Positions 33,513 through 46,291 of a DNA stretch of 64,000 nucleotides are shown here, in pieces. Position 1 is the stretch's first letter. Each line of letters opens with the position of its first letter. A program made the translations under genes and the position numbers. The notes below the pieces were generated by a model. The model was not told where the DNA came from and made no database searches. It saw only the letters and a list, made by a program, of their open reading frames with translations. Source of the DNA: Girardinichthys multiradiatus (lineage: Eukaryota; Chordata; Actinopteri; Cyprinodontiformes; Goodeidae). The stretch is from the NCBI RefSeq assembly GCF_021462225.1, contig NC_061808.1, positions 19,257,119 through 19,321,118 of the forward strand. Direction: 5' to 3'.

Positions 33513-33625
33513 TTGTTTGGCAAATAGAAATGATTTTTCTCATCTCTGCTAACCTAAAACAGAAATAGTTTATTCTGTTTTAATGTCAAACAATGAGGTT
33601 TAAACGATTAGATATATTTTATTAC
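33513..33625 (-). repeat. Terminal repeat of a Sleeping-Beauty-related Tc1
   Basis: GTTTGGCAAATAGAAATGAT followed by CTAACCTAAAACAGAAATAG and TTAATGTCAAACAATGAGG matches the terminal repeat seen at 62500-62580 and, inverted, at 60985-61040. It lies just beyond the SINE, so the SINE probably sits inside this Tc1 copy. Confidence 0.65.
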
Positions 33626-35384
33626 AGTATTTTTAATTGTTTTTGACTATATATTGACAAGTCATTACTACTGCCAAACACATTTCCAGTCAGCTTAAGC
33701 ATCATGACTTTGAATACCTATCCTTTTTATCATATGTGCCTATGCAATCCCATTTAAAATCACCTAAACGTGCCCTGTGCCTGATTGAACTCCTAATCAA
33801 TAGAGCTGCTGGAATAAAAAAATATCTTGTTACGCTATTTGAATTAAAGAGGCCCATCTTCTCACAAGCCCAGACTCAGAAGGTAGTGAAGTTAGAAACT
33901 GAAGTGTAGAGTCAACTTTAACATGCACATACATCCTTTATAATTGACCTTCCTCCTTTCATCTGCTTCCCTCTTAACATACTGATGCTGAACATGCAGG
34001 CCTTACTGATTTCAGGGTTCAGAAATCCATTGCAGCTACAGAGCTGTCCTTTGAAGTTTAACCAATGCATGCAGTAACGGTTTCTGAAAAATGCATTCAT
34101 AAATGCCAGGAACCTATGTTCAGTCAATAGTTTATAGATATGGAAGTGTTGTGATGGATGCTGGGTGAGAAGACAGTCAATAATCATGGTTGTGTTTAAC
34201 TGGTTAAATGCTTTCTGAGTGTGTGGCTCTTTTATTAATGCCACCAATGTTGATATTGTTATGTTTTGGTTAAAAAAACTTAAATGCAGAGCTGAGCTGA
34301 GAATCTTAATAATAATAAAAACAAAGAACTTATAAGGCAATGGAAGAAACCAGTGAGAAATAAAGAGAAATCAGGATCTTAAATACTGAGGCAAGGGTGG
34401 AAGATTTTTTATTAGATATTACATATTCGATTTCTTTTTTTTTTTTTTTTTTTTAAATGGGATTTCTTTAGGCAGACCCTACAGGTTCTATGTCTGATTG
34501 CGATCAGATTGGTTCCAGTTTAGGTCAGAGTCCACGAGTCCTTTTTTTGAGCTGTAGGATGTATTGACCTGTAGGAGGACAACACAGTTATTAGAAAAAG
34601 CCTGAGGTTGTTGCCAGAGAATGTTCCCTTCAGGAATAAAGGGCTGAAAGTTGTAATGAAGAAGATTGTAATGAAGAATATTCATGTTTTCATATTATTA
34701 TAACTCACGCAAACTGTGTTAAATAAAATAAAAATCTCCATAAGGCTGACAAGAAAAAACTAAGAAAATAAAGCTGGTGGCTGATTCAAAGACCTCTTTT
34801 AGATCTATTACAGAAAGCTGAATTGGAAAAAGGGTCCAAACTGTGACCAATCTTTCCAGCAGACACAGTTTTAACAGCTTTCAAGGTAAACTAAGATCTC
34901 AGACAGGTCAAAGAAAAATGATATATCACCTCACCATAGTCTTATCTTTTTTTACCCTCTTATGCTTCCTTTATGACTCAAACAAGCTTGTTGCATAACA
35001 ACAATTTAAATACACCAAAATTTATACTGAATTTTCAGATTGCTGTGACTCTACAATTTTATCCAAACTCAAGAAAGACCAGGGATTACATATAATTTAT
35101 TTATTTTGAATATGTAATATTTGTGTTTTCTCAGCTTTTGACTTTTCATAAACTCTGCTTTTGTATTCTAGTCAGCACAAACAAGATACGACGCTGTTGC
35201 CCCCAAGTGGTCAGGTCAAATAGTGTCAAACATTTTGACGAACTGAAGAAGTCCAAGAAAGAATGGACACACTTAGTTCAGATGTCTTTTGAAGAAAAAT
35301 AAATACAGAAGAGACATGCAGCTGGACATTTTCAGAAGGAAAATGTCCAGAACTTAAGGTTCTTGCCTTATCTTTTACAATGTA
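33626..35384. other. Non-coding stretch
   Basis: No recognised element apart from a 20-bp T run at 34435-34454. The frame at 33918-34340 (minus) has no known domain. Confidence 0.4.
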
Positions 35385-36985
35385 AATTTAGACATACGTC
35401 TACAGTTATAGCTACAAACCTTGACGTATTTTAGTGGGATTTTACCTAAATGACAAACACAGACTAGTGTAAGTGTAGTGGAAGGAAAATAATACATGAT
35501 TTTAATTTTTTTTAAATAAAATCATAAAAATATGATGTGCATTTTTAATCAGCTTTCAATAAGTCTATACTGCAGATCCAATTTTGTTCTGAAATTACAG
35601 CTGCAAGTCTTTTTGGATATGTCTACACCAGCTTTATACAGAAAGAGAGTGAAATTATTTTGCCCATTCTCCTTTGCAAAGCTCAGATTAAGTCAGACCG
35701 GAAAGTGTCTGAACAGAATTTTTCCAATCTTGCCACTAATTTTCAATTGGATTTATGCAATTCTAAAGTATGAATATTCTTTGATACGAACCATTCTGTT
35801 GTATCCCTGTCATGTTGTGGAGTTTGTGGTAGGACCAAAGGGCAAAGAAGTCTGCCAGGACACGGAGAATGAAGGTAAGAAAGCTTTAATATCCTTACTC
35901 CCAGGAATCAGAGCAGGAGTAAAGCATACTTCAACCAGACAAGGCAGGATTGACACAACCAGGATATTCCGATAGGATTACTCACAAGGAAGTAACATAA
36001 GGAACACCAACAGAATGTAACAGATACAAGAAACCAGCGGGGAACAATGAAAACTGAGGAACTTAAATACAAACAAGGAAAGCAGGGTGAACCTATGAGA
36101 CAACAGGATCAGGTTATCAGGGAACTAGGAACAGGTGTGGGTTAGACTGCAGGGAATGAAATCAATCAACACCACAAAACACAGACAAAACACCTAAGGA
36201 CCAGAGCGGGTATAATAAACAAAAACAAACTCAAAAACTCAGACACTGGCTGGCATGACAATCCCTGACTGTATGTTCAGGGCTATTCCTCCACTCCAGT
36301 CTAAAGTCTTTTGCAGCCTGTTGTGGAGTGTCAGGGTTTTGCCACACAAATCTTTTGCATATAGATGAGAAACAAAATCAATTTTTGTGTTATCTAACCA
36401 GCGCACATTCTACGACGTATTTGCTGTGTCCCCTACATGGCCTGAGGAAAACTTAAAACATGACTTCGGTCAGTTTTCTTTCAACACAAGGTTCATTCTC
36501 CCCACTCTTCCATAAAAACCTTATTTGGTAAGTGCACCAGAAATAGTTGTCCTGTCAACAGATTTTTCAATCTAAGAGGCTTTGGTGTTTTATGCTCTTC
36601 CTGCCCAGCCTATCAGTTTAGGAAGATGCGCATGTCTGGGTAAATTTGCAGATGTGCCATACACTATTTTCAGATAATTGAGTTATACTCTCCGCCAAAG
36701 TTTAGGATATTGTTTTATATCCTAACCCTGCTTTAAACTTATCCACAACTGTATCCTTGACCAGTCTGCTCTGCTTTTTGGTCTTCATTATGCTAGTTGT
36801 TCATTAATGTTTCACATAGGTGAGCTCTGTTTACTAAGGATGAGGAGACACCCCGTTTTTTACATTTTTATTTTCAAAAAACTTTTGAAAACCATGTTTA
36901 CTTTTTTTTACATAAAGCACTACTTTGTGTTGGTCTGTCCCAAAAAAAAAAAATTCTGGACTATGAATTCCTTTGCAAGGCACTG
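35385..36985 (-). pseudogene. Degenerate Tc1-like transposon with nested LTR
   Basis: A near full-length but decayed copy: the left terminal region has TTTTAGTGGGATTTTACC, the right end reads CTTTGCAAGGCACTGCAG. Minus-strand transposase phrases run in order between them: TTACAGCTGCAAGTCTTTTT, TTTCAATTGGATTTATGC, ACGACGTATTTGCTGTGTC, CCTATCAGTTTAGGAAGATG and AACCCTGCTTTAAACTTATC. A solo LTR interrupts the copy at 35808-36260, and the transposase text continues without loss across it. Many indels abolish the frame. Confidence 0.85.
35808..36260 (-). mobile_element. Solo LTR inserted in a Tc1 relic
   Basis: A 453-bp unit begins TGTCATG and ends CATGACA (perfect 7-bp inverted termini). It is flanked by the identical pentamer ATCCC (35803-35807 and 36261-36265). 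On the minus strand it has a TATA-like GTATTTAAG near 36070 and an ATTAAAG signal near 35887-35893. Rejoining the flanks gives a continuous Tc1 relic. Confidence 0.93.
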
Positions 36986-37549
36986 CAGGTATTTATGATT
37001 TCCTGTAAATTAACTTTCTGACTGCTCTGTTTAAGAACAATATGTATAGTTCTGTTCAAAGTGTTTGAGATCTTCTGGTCACCCCTTTGATGAACAGTCT
37101 CCAAGGTTTTAGGAGTGTGATGGACAGCTGGGTTGAGAGTGAGGTCTGAAGGCCATTGTTACTGCTCTGTGCTTTACAATAATACTAATCATTTCCTCAG
37201 CTTGGGTAGCTAATGTTTCTTTCCCATCTCATGCTTAATGCCTACTTTTAATATTGTTTCTGTTCTCTGAAAATCCATACAGTTACTGTAAGAATTGACC
37301 CAAACCAATGTATGGGGCATAAACTGTGGTTTCTGTGCAATCGCTTAATTCCATCATCTCGGTAAATTATTTATGGTGATAAATAATTTGGTGCTTCGAA
37401 AAATAAAACAAACATTTTTTCAAATTTTCCCTCCAGAGTCAAAAAGAGATTTGTAAAATTTTAATAGTTTTGCCTTTTCCTTTCCAAGCAGCGGTAAAAC
37501 ACAATGCTAGATTAATTTTATTATTAGTTTTACTGCCTCATTCATCATC
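36986..37549. other. Non-coding stretch
   Basis: Nothing recognised. Confidence 0.4.
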
Positions 37550-37553
37550 GTGC

Positions 37554-37671
37554 AGAGCTCGCAACACTCTCAGATTTCTGTTCACACTGTACTCAACATG
37601 TCCCTGCGTCTGAGGCACTCTTTAATAACGCCGAGTCATTTCCAGCCTGAAGAGCAACGTGCAGGAGAGGT
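37554..37671 (+). other. Exon-like segment ending in a strong splice donor
   Basis: After a possible acceptor (CATCATCGTGCAG) the frame contains MSLRLRHSLITPSHFQPEEQ followed by RAGE, then stops at GGAGAG|GTAAGG, a near-consensus donor. No protein family is recognised and no partner exon was found, so this is only a candidate for a first exon or a non-coding RNA. Confidence 0.25.
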
Positions 37672-37859
37672 AAGGGATATTACATCACTGGACAAAAAAC
37701 AGAGGTCAGAGGATGAGGCAGCTGTCATTGACTCAGGCTCATTTTCAGTTCCTTGTACATGGTATTGCCCTGAAATATACTTTAAATGTCATCCAGATTG
37801 GTTTTCTTAAATCAACTGGCCCAAAATCTTAAACACAATTAAAACTGTTTTTGGAATGG

Positions 37860-38205
37860 ATAAAGAAGGGTTCTCATAAGCTCCTGGAATATCCCTGACC
37901 TCAACAAAATTTACAATTTATGAACCATGCATGTAAAAGATGGGTCTGAACAACGAAATCAACTAATCTAAATGGACCCTATCATTTTTGATAAAAGGAG
38001 TGGTCAAACATTTAACTAAATTGTGCCAAGACCTTCTTGGCTACACAAAACGTGTAGTTTTTCTGCAACTAGATAAATATTACTGCAAATGTATGCTTTT
38101 TAGCCTGTATGTATAATTTTGAACTTTTCAGGATTAAAGGAAAGTTGATAATAAATCTAATAAAAATTCTAACTTGTGCACCAAATTCTTGTTTCTCTTC
38201 TGAAT
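37860..38205 (+). pseudogene. Tc1-like 3' remnant
   Basis: Contains AATATCCCTGACCTCAACAA (third catalytic region, SPDLN-like), TAAATGGACCCTATCATTTT, AGGAGTGGTCAAACATTTAA and the downstream CTTGTGCACCAAATTCTTG, in the order found at the 3' end of a fish Tc1 family. Frames are lost. Confidence 0.6.
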
Positions 38206-40924
38206 GTCATTCTTAATCTGACATTCATGCCCATAAGTGTCTGTTAATGTCTTGACCAGAACTCATCAGGATCAGATCCAGAGCATTATTTTCACCTCCA
38301 CTTTTAAGATCAAATGAGCCCTAAGCCAAGTAGTTGTTGACATTGAACTGGAGTGTGAAACTTGATTTTGTCAGCATGTGAACACTGTTCTGTTCGAGGA
38401 TGGAGAGAGACATGAATCAGCAGACGCAGCTGCCAAAATGACTGACAAAGTCACTTTACTAATGCGGCGATAGGAGCTGAAGCTTGGCACTGGTGCCAGA
38501 TCAGATTAATGTGTGTTCAGATAGCTGTGGAGATAATTAACTCAACCAGGAGACAGGGTGTAACTTGGTTTACAGTCCAAGATCACCTCTGTAGTCTTGG
38601 AAATAGATAAAAATAGTGTATGTTCTGTTAAAATTGTCACTGTCCTGAATGGAATGCTTGAAAATTGTGCTTTGAAATGCAGCACCAGTCTGTTGCTCAT
38701 CCCGTCTACACAGCATCCAGCAGCATTAGAAAATCCAAATCCGCAGAGAAGTCAGAGCTGTTTTAGCAGTATGAAAAAGGCACTACATAGTATCTAAAGG
38801 TGTTTTGCATCTTTCCGTCTATAGCTTTCTGTGGTAACTCCATCATTTTATCAACAGTACAGATTTTCTCCCCTCAGCTGCAGTCTTTATTTTATATATG
38901 CTTTGCCTCTTTGGTTCATTTCAGCAGTTATGAAATACTGCACAGTCAGAGACATGACAGCAGTGGACCTGTTGGCAGTTTAAATCATCCCTGACAGCTT
39001 CCTGATTACAGAGGGCATCAGCTCAGGCACATATATTCCTGAAAAACACATCTCTGCCTCTCCCCTTATCTCCCCAGAATCTCTTTCTGAACCAAATGTT
39101 CACAATCAATGTAAATGCCTTGAATGGAACTGACTTTAGGATTTCTTTTTATTTCATAAAATCATGGGAAAGGATCATTTAGAGCTGCAGGCGAGGCCTG
39201 TTACAAATAACTGCACCATAAAAACAAACCACAAGCGATTTTCAGAATTCAGTTCAATTTTTGCCCTCGCTTATCTTGTCAGTGTGAGTTTAGAGAAGCA
39301 TTTATCAGATTACAAGTCGTGGATGTTATCTGCTCCCATTGCAGTGAGTCTGCATTTTATGAAACAATCCCATTTCCTGTAAAGCCGGCTCCTTCTTGTT
39401 GTCATGCATGATTCAGCCCCTTTAATGTGGATTTATTTTGGCAAATTTTGGTTCTCTGAGAGACTCTGAGCTGCAGGGGAGAAGCAGCACATCAGGAAGG
39501 AAAGGCGAACTAGCAAAAACAACTTTGGGGTTCAGTTTGACTGGATTATTTATCTTTTCTGAGAATCGTAGGGATTGAAGTACAGAGCAGCCCAAGATGA
39601 TTTGACACACATGGACAGGCTCATGAGTCAGCATTTAGCCAAAACTGCAATCTGGCGGCGCCATTCATGTTTTAATTAAGAGTACTGGACCGTGAAAAAG
39701 CTTAGAGCTGGAGTTTCTTTATCATGCTTACTTTATGAAACGTACACTATGAGTCCATAATATGGAAATGTCAAGGGTTCAATTTAGCTTCTCAACTTTT
39801 ATTGCATATACTGTATACTCTGATTATTTTACTCAGTGTTCCCTTATGGTTTATGGAAAGAGATACATAATTGCATCCTTAGATAAATATAAAACTCAAA
39901 TTAATCTAAATTAGTTCTTTCTTTCATCCTACTGATGTTGTGTCACTGCATCCCCAGGAGCAGCACATAAACTGTTATTGAAACAAGATTTAATTCATAA
40001 TACATCTGTGGTTATATTGGAGTTTTTGAGTTGTATTTTGATGTTTTCGTCCCTTCCCTCCCCTCTTCTTGTGGGCTAATCTCTTGCAATACATAAACTG
40101 ACCCAGCGTTAAAAACAACCAGTAGGACTCCAAACCAGTTCCAGAAAGACTGCAAGTTGTTGAGGTAATTTCCCCATCTGGTATGGTCTGTTCATTTTAC
40201 TCCATATTTGATGTGATTTTGTGATGGATAAATGGTTAAACAAGAAATGCAAATTCATTATTACATTTTTAAAGAACCAAAATACCCCACGTTGAAGTCA
40301 TTCAAACAAATATGGACAAATGACTCTAAATTAGGTCGTAGATTGATCCTATTTGGCATTATAATTGTCTTACTGCATCCCCAAGTGACCCTACATAACT
40401 TTTTCCTCAAACAGTATTGAGTGAAGAATTAGTTGTGATGACTGTTGACACCAGTGGGTCACTTTCCAAACCATGGTAGAAATCACTCTGTTGATATGCT
40501 GGTTAAATATAGCAGAAATAGCTGAGGGGCTGATTGTGTGGAGCAAATGAATTCAGGACTCAACATATTTTATTTGCAATCTTTCATAAAAAAAACTGAT
40601 ACAAGCTAAATAATTGTTGTTTGAAAAAGAATTCCTATGTGGACTTATATTTTTAACGATATTAGGCAACAACGGAATCAACTGTAAAACACTGACCAAA
40701 GCAACGATGTTATTAACGATGTTATTATATTTACTGAAGTTCAGCCTTAATTAGAAGCTTTGCCAGGCTGCCTACTCATTCATGATTGTATATTTGTTGA
40801 AGCTCTGACCTTGATTTGAAATAACTTCTTACATTTATCTGGTATAATTTAAAGGCAGAAAATCAACTTTTAAGTATTCGCTTCTCTTAACCTTATTTCG
40901 CATTGTGCCAAGCAACAACAATAA
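38206..40924. other. Unique-looking non-coding DNA
   Basis: No repeat family recognised. The part at about 38390-39660 is less AT-rich and free of homopolymer runs, so it could hold conserved non-coding sequence, but this cannot be tested here. Confidence 0.35.
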
Positions 40925-41510
40925 AGTTCAATGTATTTTTTTTAGCATTTTATGTGATAGACCAATACAAAATAATCAATTAAAAGAGTACATAGGTCTC
41001 CTTGCTGCTTCTCTAATTAATGCTGTCCTTGTCTGACCTGTCATTTTAGGTGGATGTTCTTGGTACTTTTGCAACAGTGCTGTGCTGCTTATATTTTTGG
41101 ATAATGGAATGAATTTTGCCCAAGAGATGTTCACAGCTTGAAATATGCATTTATACCCTAACCTGTCTTTACACTTCTCTATGACTTTATCTCTGACCTT
41201 TGTCTTCCTAAAGCTCTTTGTTAAATATTCATCTCTAGCAAATGTCTGAGGCCAACAAAGAAGAGTTGTAATTATAATGAGATCAATTTACTTACAAGGT
41301 GATTCTGAAGGCAATGGGGTGTGCTTTATTTAAAGGTGTCAGAGTAAATGGGGAATGAACACAAATGCATACCTGAGGTTTCAGATTTTCCTTATCAAAA
41401 CTTTTTAACACCATTAGTCATTTTTCCTTTCATTTCAAATAAAATAAGAAACTTTCAAAATGTTGAAAAGCTGCAGTGATGCAAATACTTTTAGAAGGCA
41501 ATGTATCTAA
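40925..41510 (-). pseudogene. Internally deleted Tc1-like relic
   Basis: Left terminal region TTATGTGATAGACCAATAC jumps directly to minus-strand transposase phrases (TTGCTGCTTCTCTAATTAAT, TGTCATTTTAGGTGGATGTTC, TAACCTGTCTTTACACTTC). It ends with the right terminus ATACTTTTAGAAGGCAATGTA. Same family as 35.4-37.0 kb; about 1 kb of the centre is deleted. Confidence 0.75.
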
Positions 41511-42839
41511 TGCAAAACCTCTTATGCAGTTTATAGGTTTTTATTAATTTGAAGCTTATTTTTTATACTTTATGAAAAGGTGTTCGCTCAACTTTCTTCT
41601 TGATTTGTGCATTTAGAGCTAGGGAAAGGGAAATGATCCTATTTACTGCAGAGTTTTATGTTGCTCTGAAGTCTTCCAGCCCATTTAATCATTCTAAAAG
41701 TTTGAGTACTCTCCTCAAGCCAATCTGAGTAGAGGTTTTGTGGTGTTACAACCAAAGATAAGATTGCCAAAGAGCAGCTGTGAATATTCATATTAACACC
41801 TATTGATTTTAATATTCTTTGGCATTTGAGACTGACATTTCATTGTTGAATAAAGTACAGCATTTGTTGTGACATTATAGCATTATAGCTCCTTAGAGGA
41901 GGAGCTTTTTCTTTGATTAAATGTGCTGCACCTGCAAGGATCCAGCAGTGAGAAAACCTCCAATCTTTGATCACGTTGTACAAGCTCCATCACCTCACTT
42001 CCATTTCATTCATAACCTTCCAAAACCATTGATGTTTTGGCTAATGAATCTGAACTTGCCATTTACTTACCACTGAAAGGTCACTGATGTGTCAGCCAAC
42101 CTCTGACTGAGTTCAAACTTGAGACTTGGAAGCCCGAGGGTTCTTGTTTGTTGAATCTGAGGTAATTTACGTTAAAAACGTTTTTATGGTAATCTGTGGT
42201 TAATTTCACAATAATGTCCTCAGTGGGCCTCTTGATGAGAGTGATGACTACGGTACTTCATGGTTCTTCTCATTACCATGTGATATATCATAGCTGGTGT
42301 GATAGTTTACGTGTATAATGAAAGAAAAAATATCAGAATATTTTTGTTCACCAAAGAATCAATAGTGATACATCTACATATTAACGACTAATGTTGAGAT
42401 CCAAATCCTAACACAGTTGTCGTGATCCTGGGATGGTTGGTAGTGTTTTGTTTTTCACCTCCTTTCTTATTTGGGGATTTCCTGCAATCAATCAGCTCAT
42501 CAACTCACAGCATAAGTGGACCACTTGAACTCCTAACCATCCAGCACCAGTCTGTCTGTCAATAGTTTAGGTAATCGAACTGCCTTCCTTTCTAATATGG
42601 GTTGTTGAGTTGCTTGCTGTATTTTTTTTTTTTTTTTTTTTTTTTTAAAACAATTTACCTGGCATTTAACTTGTGTCTTTGCTATACTGTCTCCTTGACT
42701 GTCAAGTCACTTCCTGGTTTGTTGCCCTGCTGCAAAACTCACCTGTAATGCTCTCAAATGTCCAGAGAAGCTCTTTGGTTCTCTCTGAACAAGCAACATA
42801 CCACCTGGAAAATAGCCGCCTCTAAGTTTATGGGAACTC
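41511..42839. other. Non-coding stretch with a T25 run
   Basis: Contains a 25-bp T tract at 42622-42646. Nothing else recognised. Confidence 0.4.
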
Positions 42840-43110
42840 TCCTGAGAATCAGTTGAAGAATCAGTTGGTGATTAACAGTTGACCCACTCCACAAATTTGG
42901 GCTTTATGGAAGAGTGGCAAGAACAAAACTTCAAGAAGTCTCATTTGCAGTTGTGCACAAGCCTTGAAGGGGAAGGTAAAAGAATGGTCTGATGAGACCA
43001 AACTGAGCTATATGGCCTTAATGCAAAACGATATGTGTGGCAGAAAATTAAAGCGGCACATTATCCTGAGCACCATTCTTTTGAGTTACATGGTAGTGGA
43101 ACGTTTTTCT
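42840..43110 (+). pseudogene. Tc1-like transposase fragment, family A
   Basis: GGGCTTTATGGAAGAGTGGC, AATGGTCTGATGAGACCAAACT (WSDETK-like first catalytic Asp) and GCAAAACGATATGTGTGGCAG match the family A Tc1 at 32.7 kb. Short frames are broken. Confidence 0.7.
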
Positions 43111-43389
43111 TCAGCAGTGACAGGAAGCTGGTCAGAGTTGATGGGACAGAAGTACAGAGCAGTTAGGGATGGGGAACTCCAGTCTCCAATGGATGCATAA
43201 CCTGCATAACATGTTTCCCTGCTTAAACACGTGACCTAAATGACTGCATTGTTTGAGGTCTCCTGCAGAACACGGTGGCTAAGGAGGCTAAGGAGATAAT
43301 GAAATTATTTGAATGAGGTGTTGGAGCAGAGATACAGGCAGTCCTTGAGGACAGAAGTTGCCCACCTCCTTGCCCAACAACCTCAGTAT

Positions 43390-43690
43390 GAATACACTCC
43401 AATCCAATCATACAGACAGATTAGATTCAATGACACAGAGTCCAGTCAGGTCCTTAATGTAATGCAAGACAGTAACATTTATAATGCCAATTGGTCAACA
43501 GTTGTCTATGTAAGGAAGCCCACTCAATTGCATTGAGTTGTTGACTTTGTAGCAATCCCTCCTCCAGATTAAACAAGTTGTGAGGGTGGAAAAAATATAA
43601 CCCCTTCAACAGGAACAAAGCTCCAGCAGAACCAGGCCCAGCATGAGCAGCTGTCTGTCGGGACTGAGGATTTAACAACCCAGAAACAAG
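43390..43690 (+). repeat. Unclassified interspersed repeat
   Basis: AATCCAATCATACAGACAG, TAGCAATCCCTCCTCC and GGAACAAAGCTCCAGCAG recall an abundant fish repeat that I cannot assign to a class. It has no coding content. Confidence 0.4.
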
Positions 43691-45877
43691 AAGAAGATTT
43701 CAGTCTCTGGATGTGCAGCACTGGTAGAGGAATGCATCAAAAGGCGATTCAACAAAGTGTTGATATGATGCCTTTCACAAAAAATCCCAATACAATATTA
43801 TGAAGCATATAGTTGTGAGAAAACGCAAAAAAGTTTAAGGGTTTTATTTTTGCAAGGTATTGCACAAGGACGTAGAGTAAGGAGGACACGCTGATTGATA
43901 TGAAAAAGGAGGATGCTTGGAATGGGGTGAGATTGGGGCAGATGATCTGCTGCGGCAACTGAGTTAAAGTGTTCAAATTAAACTAGCAAAGTAGGTTATT
44001 TACTTTTCTCAAAGACTCCCATGCTACACTATGCTTTTAGGGCAAGCATTCTTTTCTTGTAGCTCTCAAAGAGTTGTGTTTGTACGGGTTCCATTAATTT
44101 CCCCAAGATAATTTCCCTAAAACTTGGAGTATTCCTCATGAAATTCCATGAATACAAATTCTCCACTCTTTCCCCTCCTAAGCCACTGCCCACTGTGGGC
44201 CTTTCTGGGATATTCCTTGTCTTTGATAGGATTAGAGTTGTGTGTTTAGCCAGATAAAATGAATGGAGTGTATAAAGTGCAAAGGCTGCATTTACAGTCA
44301 AGCCTTCACCAGAATATAAAGCCGGAAATATCAACTGAGGCCAGAGAAGTGGGGAAAGATACATTTTTAGCTCGTCCCCCAATGATGTAAAAGACAGGAA
44401 GGGAAATTACATAAATCAGTCACACAGAATGATTTTGTTATGGTGTCAATATTAATCACTTTTCAGACAATTTTCACACCACGTTCATATTCCAAGACAA
44501 TCCGGACACTTATGTAATTAAATGAGATGAAAGGCTATTTCATTAAGATCAGATAAAATATGTGGATTTATACACTCTCAAATTAAGGCTCTTTAATAGG
44601 ATGGAAGATTTACTTGGATGCTGCGGTTTGCAGTTTCTCTTTCCACTTTCCATTAGGACCTAGTCCAGATTTGTCTGCAGGCTGATATGTTGATCATTCC
44701 TGCAAACTGTACATTAAAGTTCCTTCTAAGTAACCAAGACGTTTTCAGTCCGCAGGAAATAAAACAAACAAAAAAATATATACATGTCCTTGTCCTTGAT
44801 GAGGATTTATAAACTTATCCTTATCTCATTACCATGCTTACAAAGTAAACATAGATTTCGTAACCCTACTTGCGTATTTAGAGAAGCTCTATTCCTGTAG
44901 AGCTCTTCACACTAATGAAAAGATGTCATGTTGGCCCAGACCATGATGGATTGAAAGAACACACCCTTCGAGGTGATCTCTGGCACTGCTTTGCTTGAGA
45001 GAAGAAATTACACGCTGCCAGTCTAATAAGAGGAGGCACATCGCTGCCAGAAAAAGATCCAGAGATGTGATTGATGCCACTGAAACACAAGCTCCAGGCA
45101 ATGCTCTATCTGGATAAGCTGCTTGTTGTGGCTACTAGCAACAATTTGCTGATGGAATTGTGACAACTGGATATAGCATCTCAGTGTCACTCCCGGTCTT
45201 TTTAATAAGTTCAAACTGTGACAAATCAAAGTATTAGAGGGAAATTTCATAACAAGATGGTGGTACTTTCAACTGTCAGTTTGATGGCACAACATGTGAC
45301 TGAAATCAGCATTTTCCTTTCTAAGTGCTAGTCATCCTATTAAATTTCCCAACACTGTAACTCAGCTCCTGTCTCCCAGTGAAAGTTTGAATTTGACTAC
45401 TGACTTCGGTACATTGGCTCAGTTAGTCCGTCCCCACCCCCCGCCTGACAGGATTTGCCAGAAATGAGTTTCTGTGCTCTCGCTAAAACTTTTCAAATAA
45501 ATTGTGAGTGCATATTATCAACTGTCAGCCTTGCACATCTGTTAAAAATGAAGAAGTTCTGCAGACTCACATTGCATATAAATTTAAACGTACATGAAAG
45601 CATCTGACCTTAGTCGCTGTAAGTTTAATGTGGCTTTGGCATCTTACTGTGTTTTATAAAAATCTTGGTTGCAACCAAAAATTATTCATAATGCAATCAA
45701 AAAACAATGAATATTTTTACCTTATTAAAGTTTGTCTTGGATTGTTTGAACCTCTTTATGAAAACAGAGGAGTAAATGTTAAAGGAATTACAAACAAAAG
45801 GTTAGGTTGAAAAACAACAAATAATGAGCAGTAGGTTTATATTCATCCATCTGTTATTTGACTTTATGTTACTATAG
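43691..45877. other. Non-coding stretch
   Basis: Nothing recognised. The frames at 44029-44382 and 44907-45250 (minus) match no known domain. Confidence 0.4.
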
Positions 45878-46230
45878 TGCACGGTGGCACAGTAGGTAGC
45901 ACTGTCGCCTTGCAGCAAGAAGGTGGGTTTGACTCCCATCGGTGGGCCTTTCTACATGGTGTTTGCATGTTCTCCCCACGCGTGAGTTGTCTCCGGATAC
46001 TCCAGCTTCCTCCCACAGTCCAAAAGCATGACTGTTAGGTTGTTTGGTCTAAATTGCGTTTAGGTGTGCATGGTTGTTTGTCCTGTGTGTCTCTGTGTTG
46101 CCCTGCGATGGACTGGCGACCTGTCCAGTCCAGGGTGTACCCCACCTCTCGCCCATAGACTGCTGGAGGCAGGCACCAGCTCCCCATCAACACACTATAG
46201 AAGTGGGTATAGAAAATGGATAGATGGATG
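45878..46230 (+). mobile_element. Full-length tRNA-derived SINE
   Basis: About 353 bp: tRNA-like head CACGGTGGCACAGTAGG with a mutated B box (GGTTTGACTCCC), central GTTTGCATGTTCTCCCC, GCCCTGCGATGGACTGGCG and CTCGCCCATAGACTGCTGG, then a GGATAGATGGATG tail. Possible 7-bp target duplication A[C/T]TATAG at 45871-45877 and 46231-46237, with one mismatch. Confidence 0.9.
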
Positions 46231-46260
46231 ATTATAGCACAGAAATTGCTATAATTAATT

Positions 46261-46291
46261 AATCTGCTATTAATTTAATTAATAGCAGATT
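46261..46291. repeat. Perfect 15-bp palindrome
   Basis: Arms AATCTGCTATTAATT (46261-46275) and its exact reverse complement (46277-46291) with a single T between. It sits 30 bp after the SINE. AT-rich, so it could be a replication-slippage product. Confidence 0.85.

Noticed and set aside
33185..33568. 127-codon open frame
   Set aside because: Runs through a SINE and two Tc1 fragments; not a gene.
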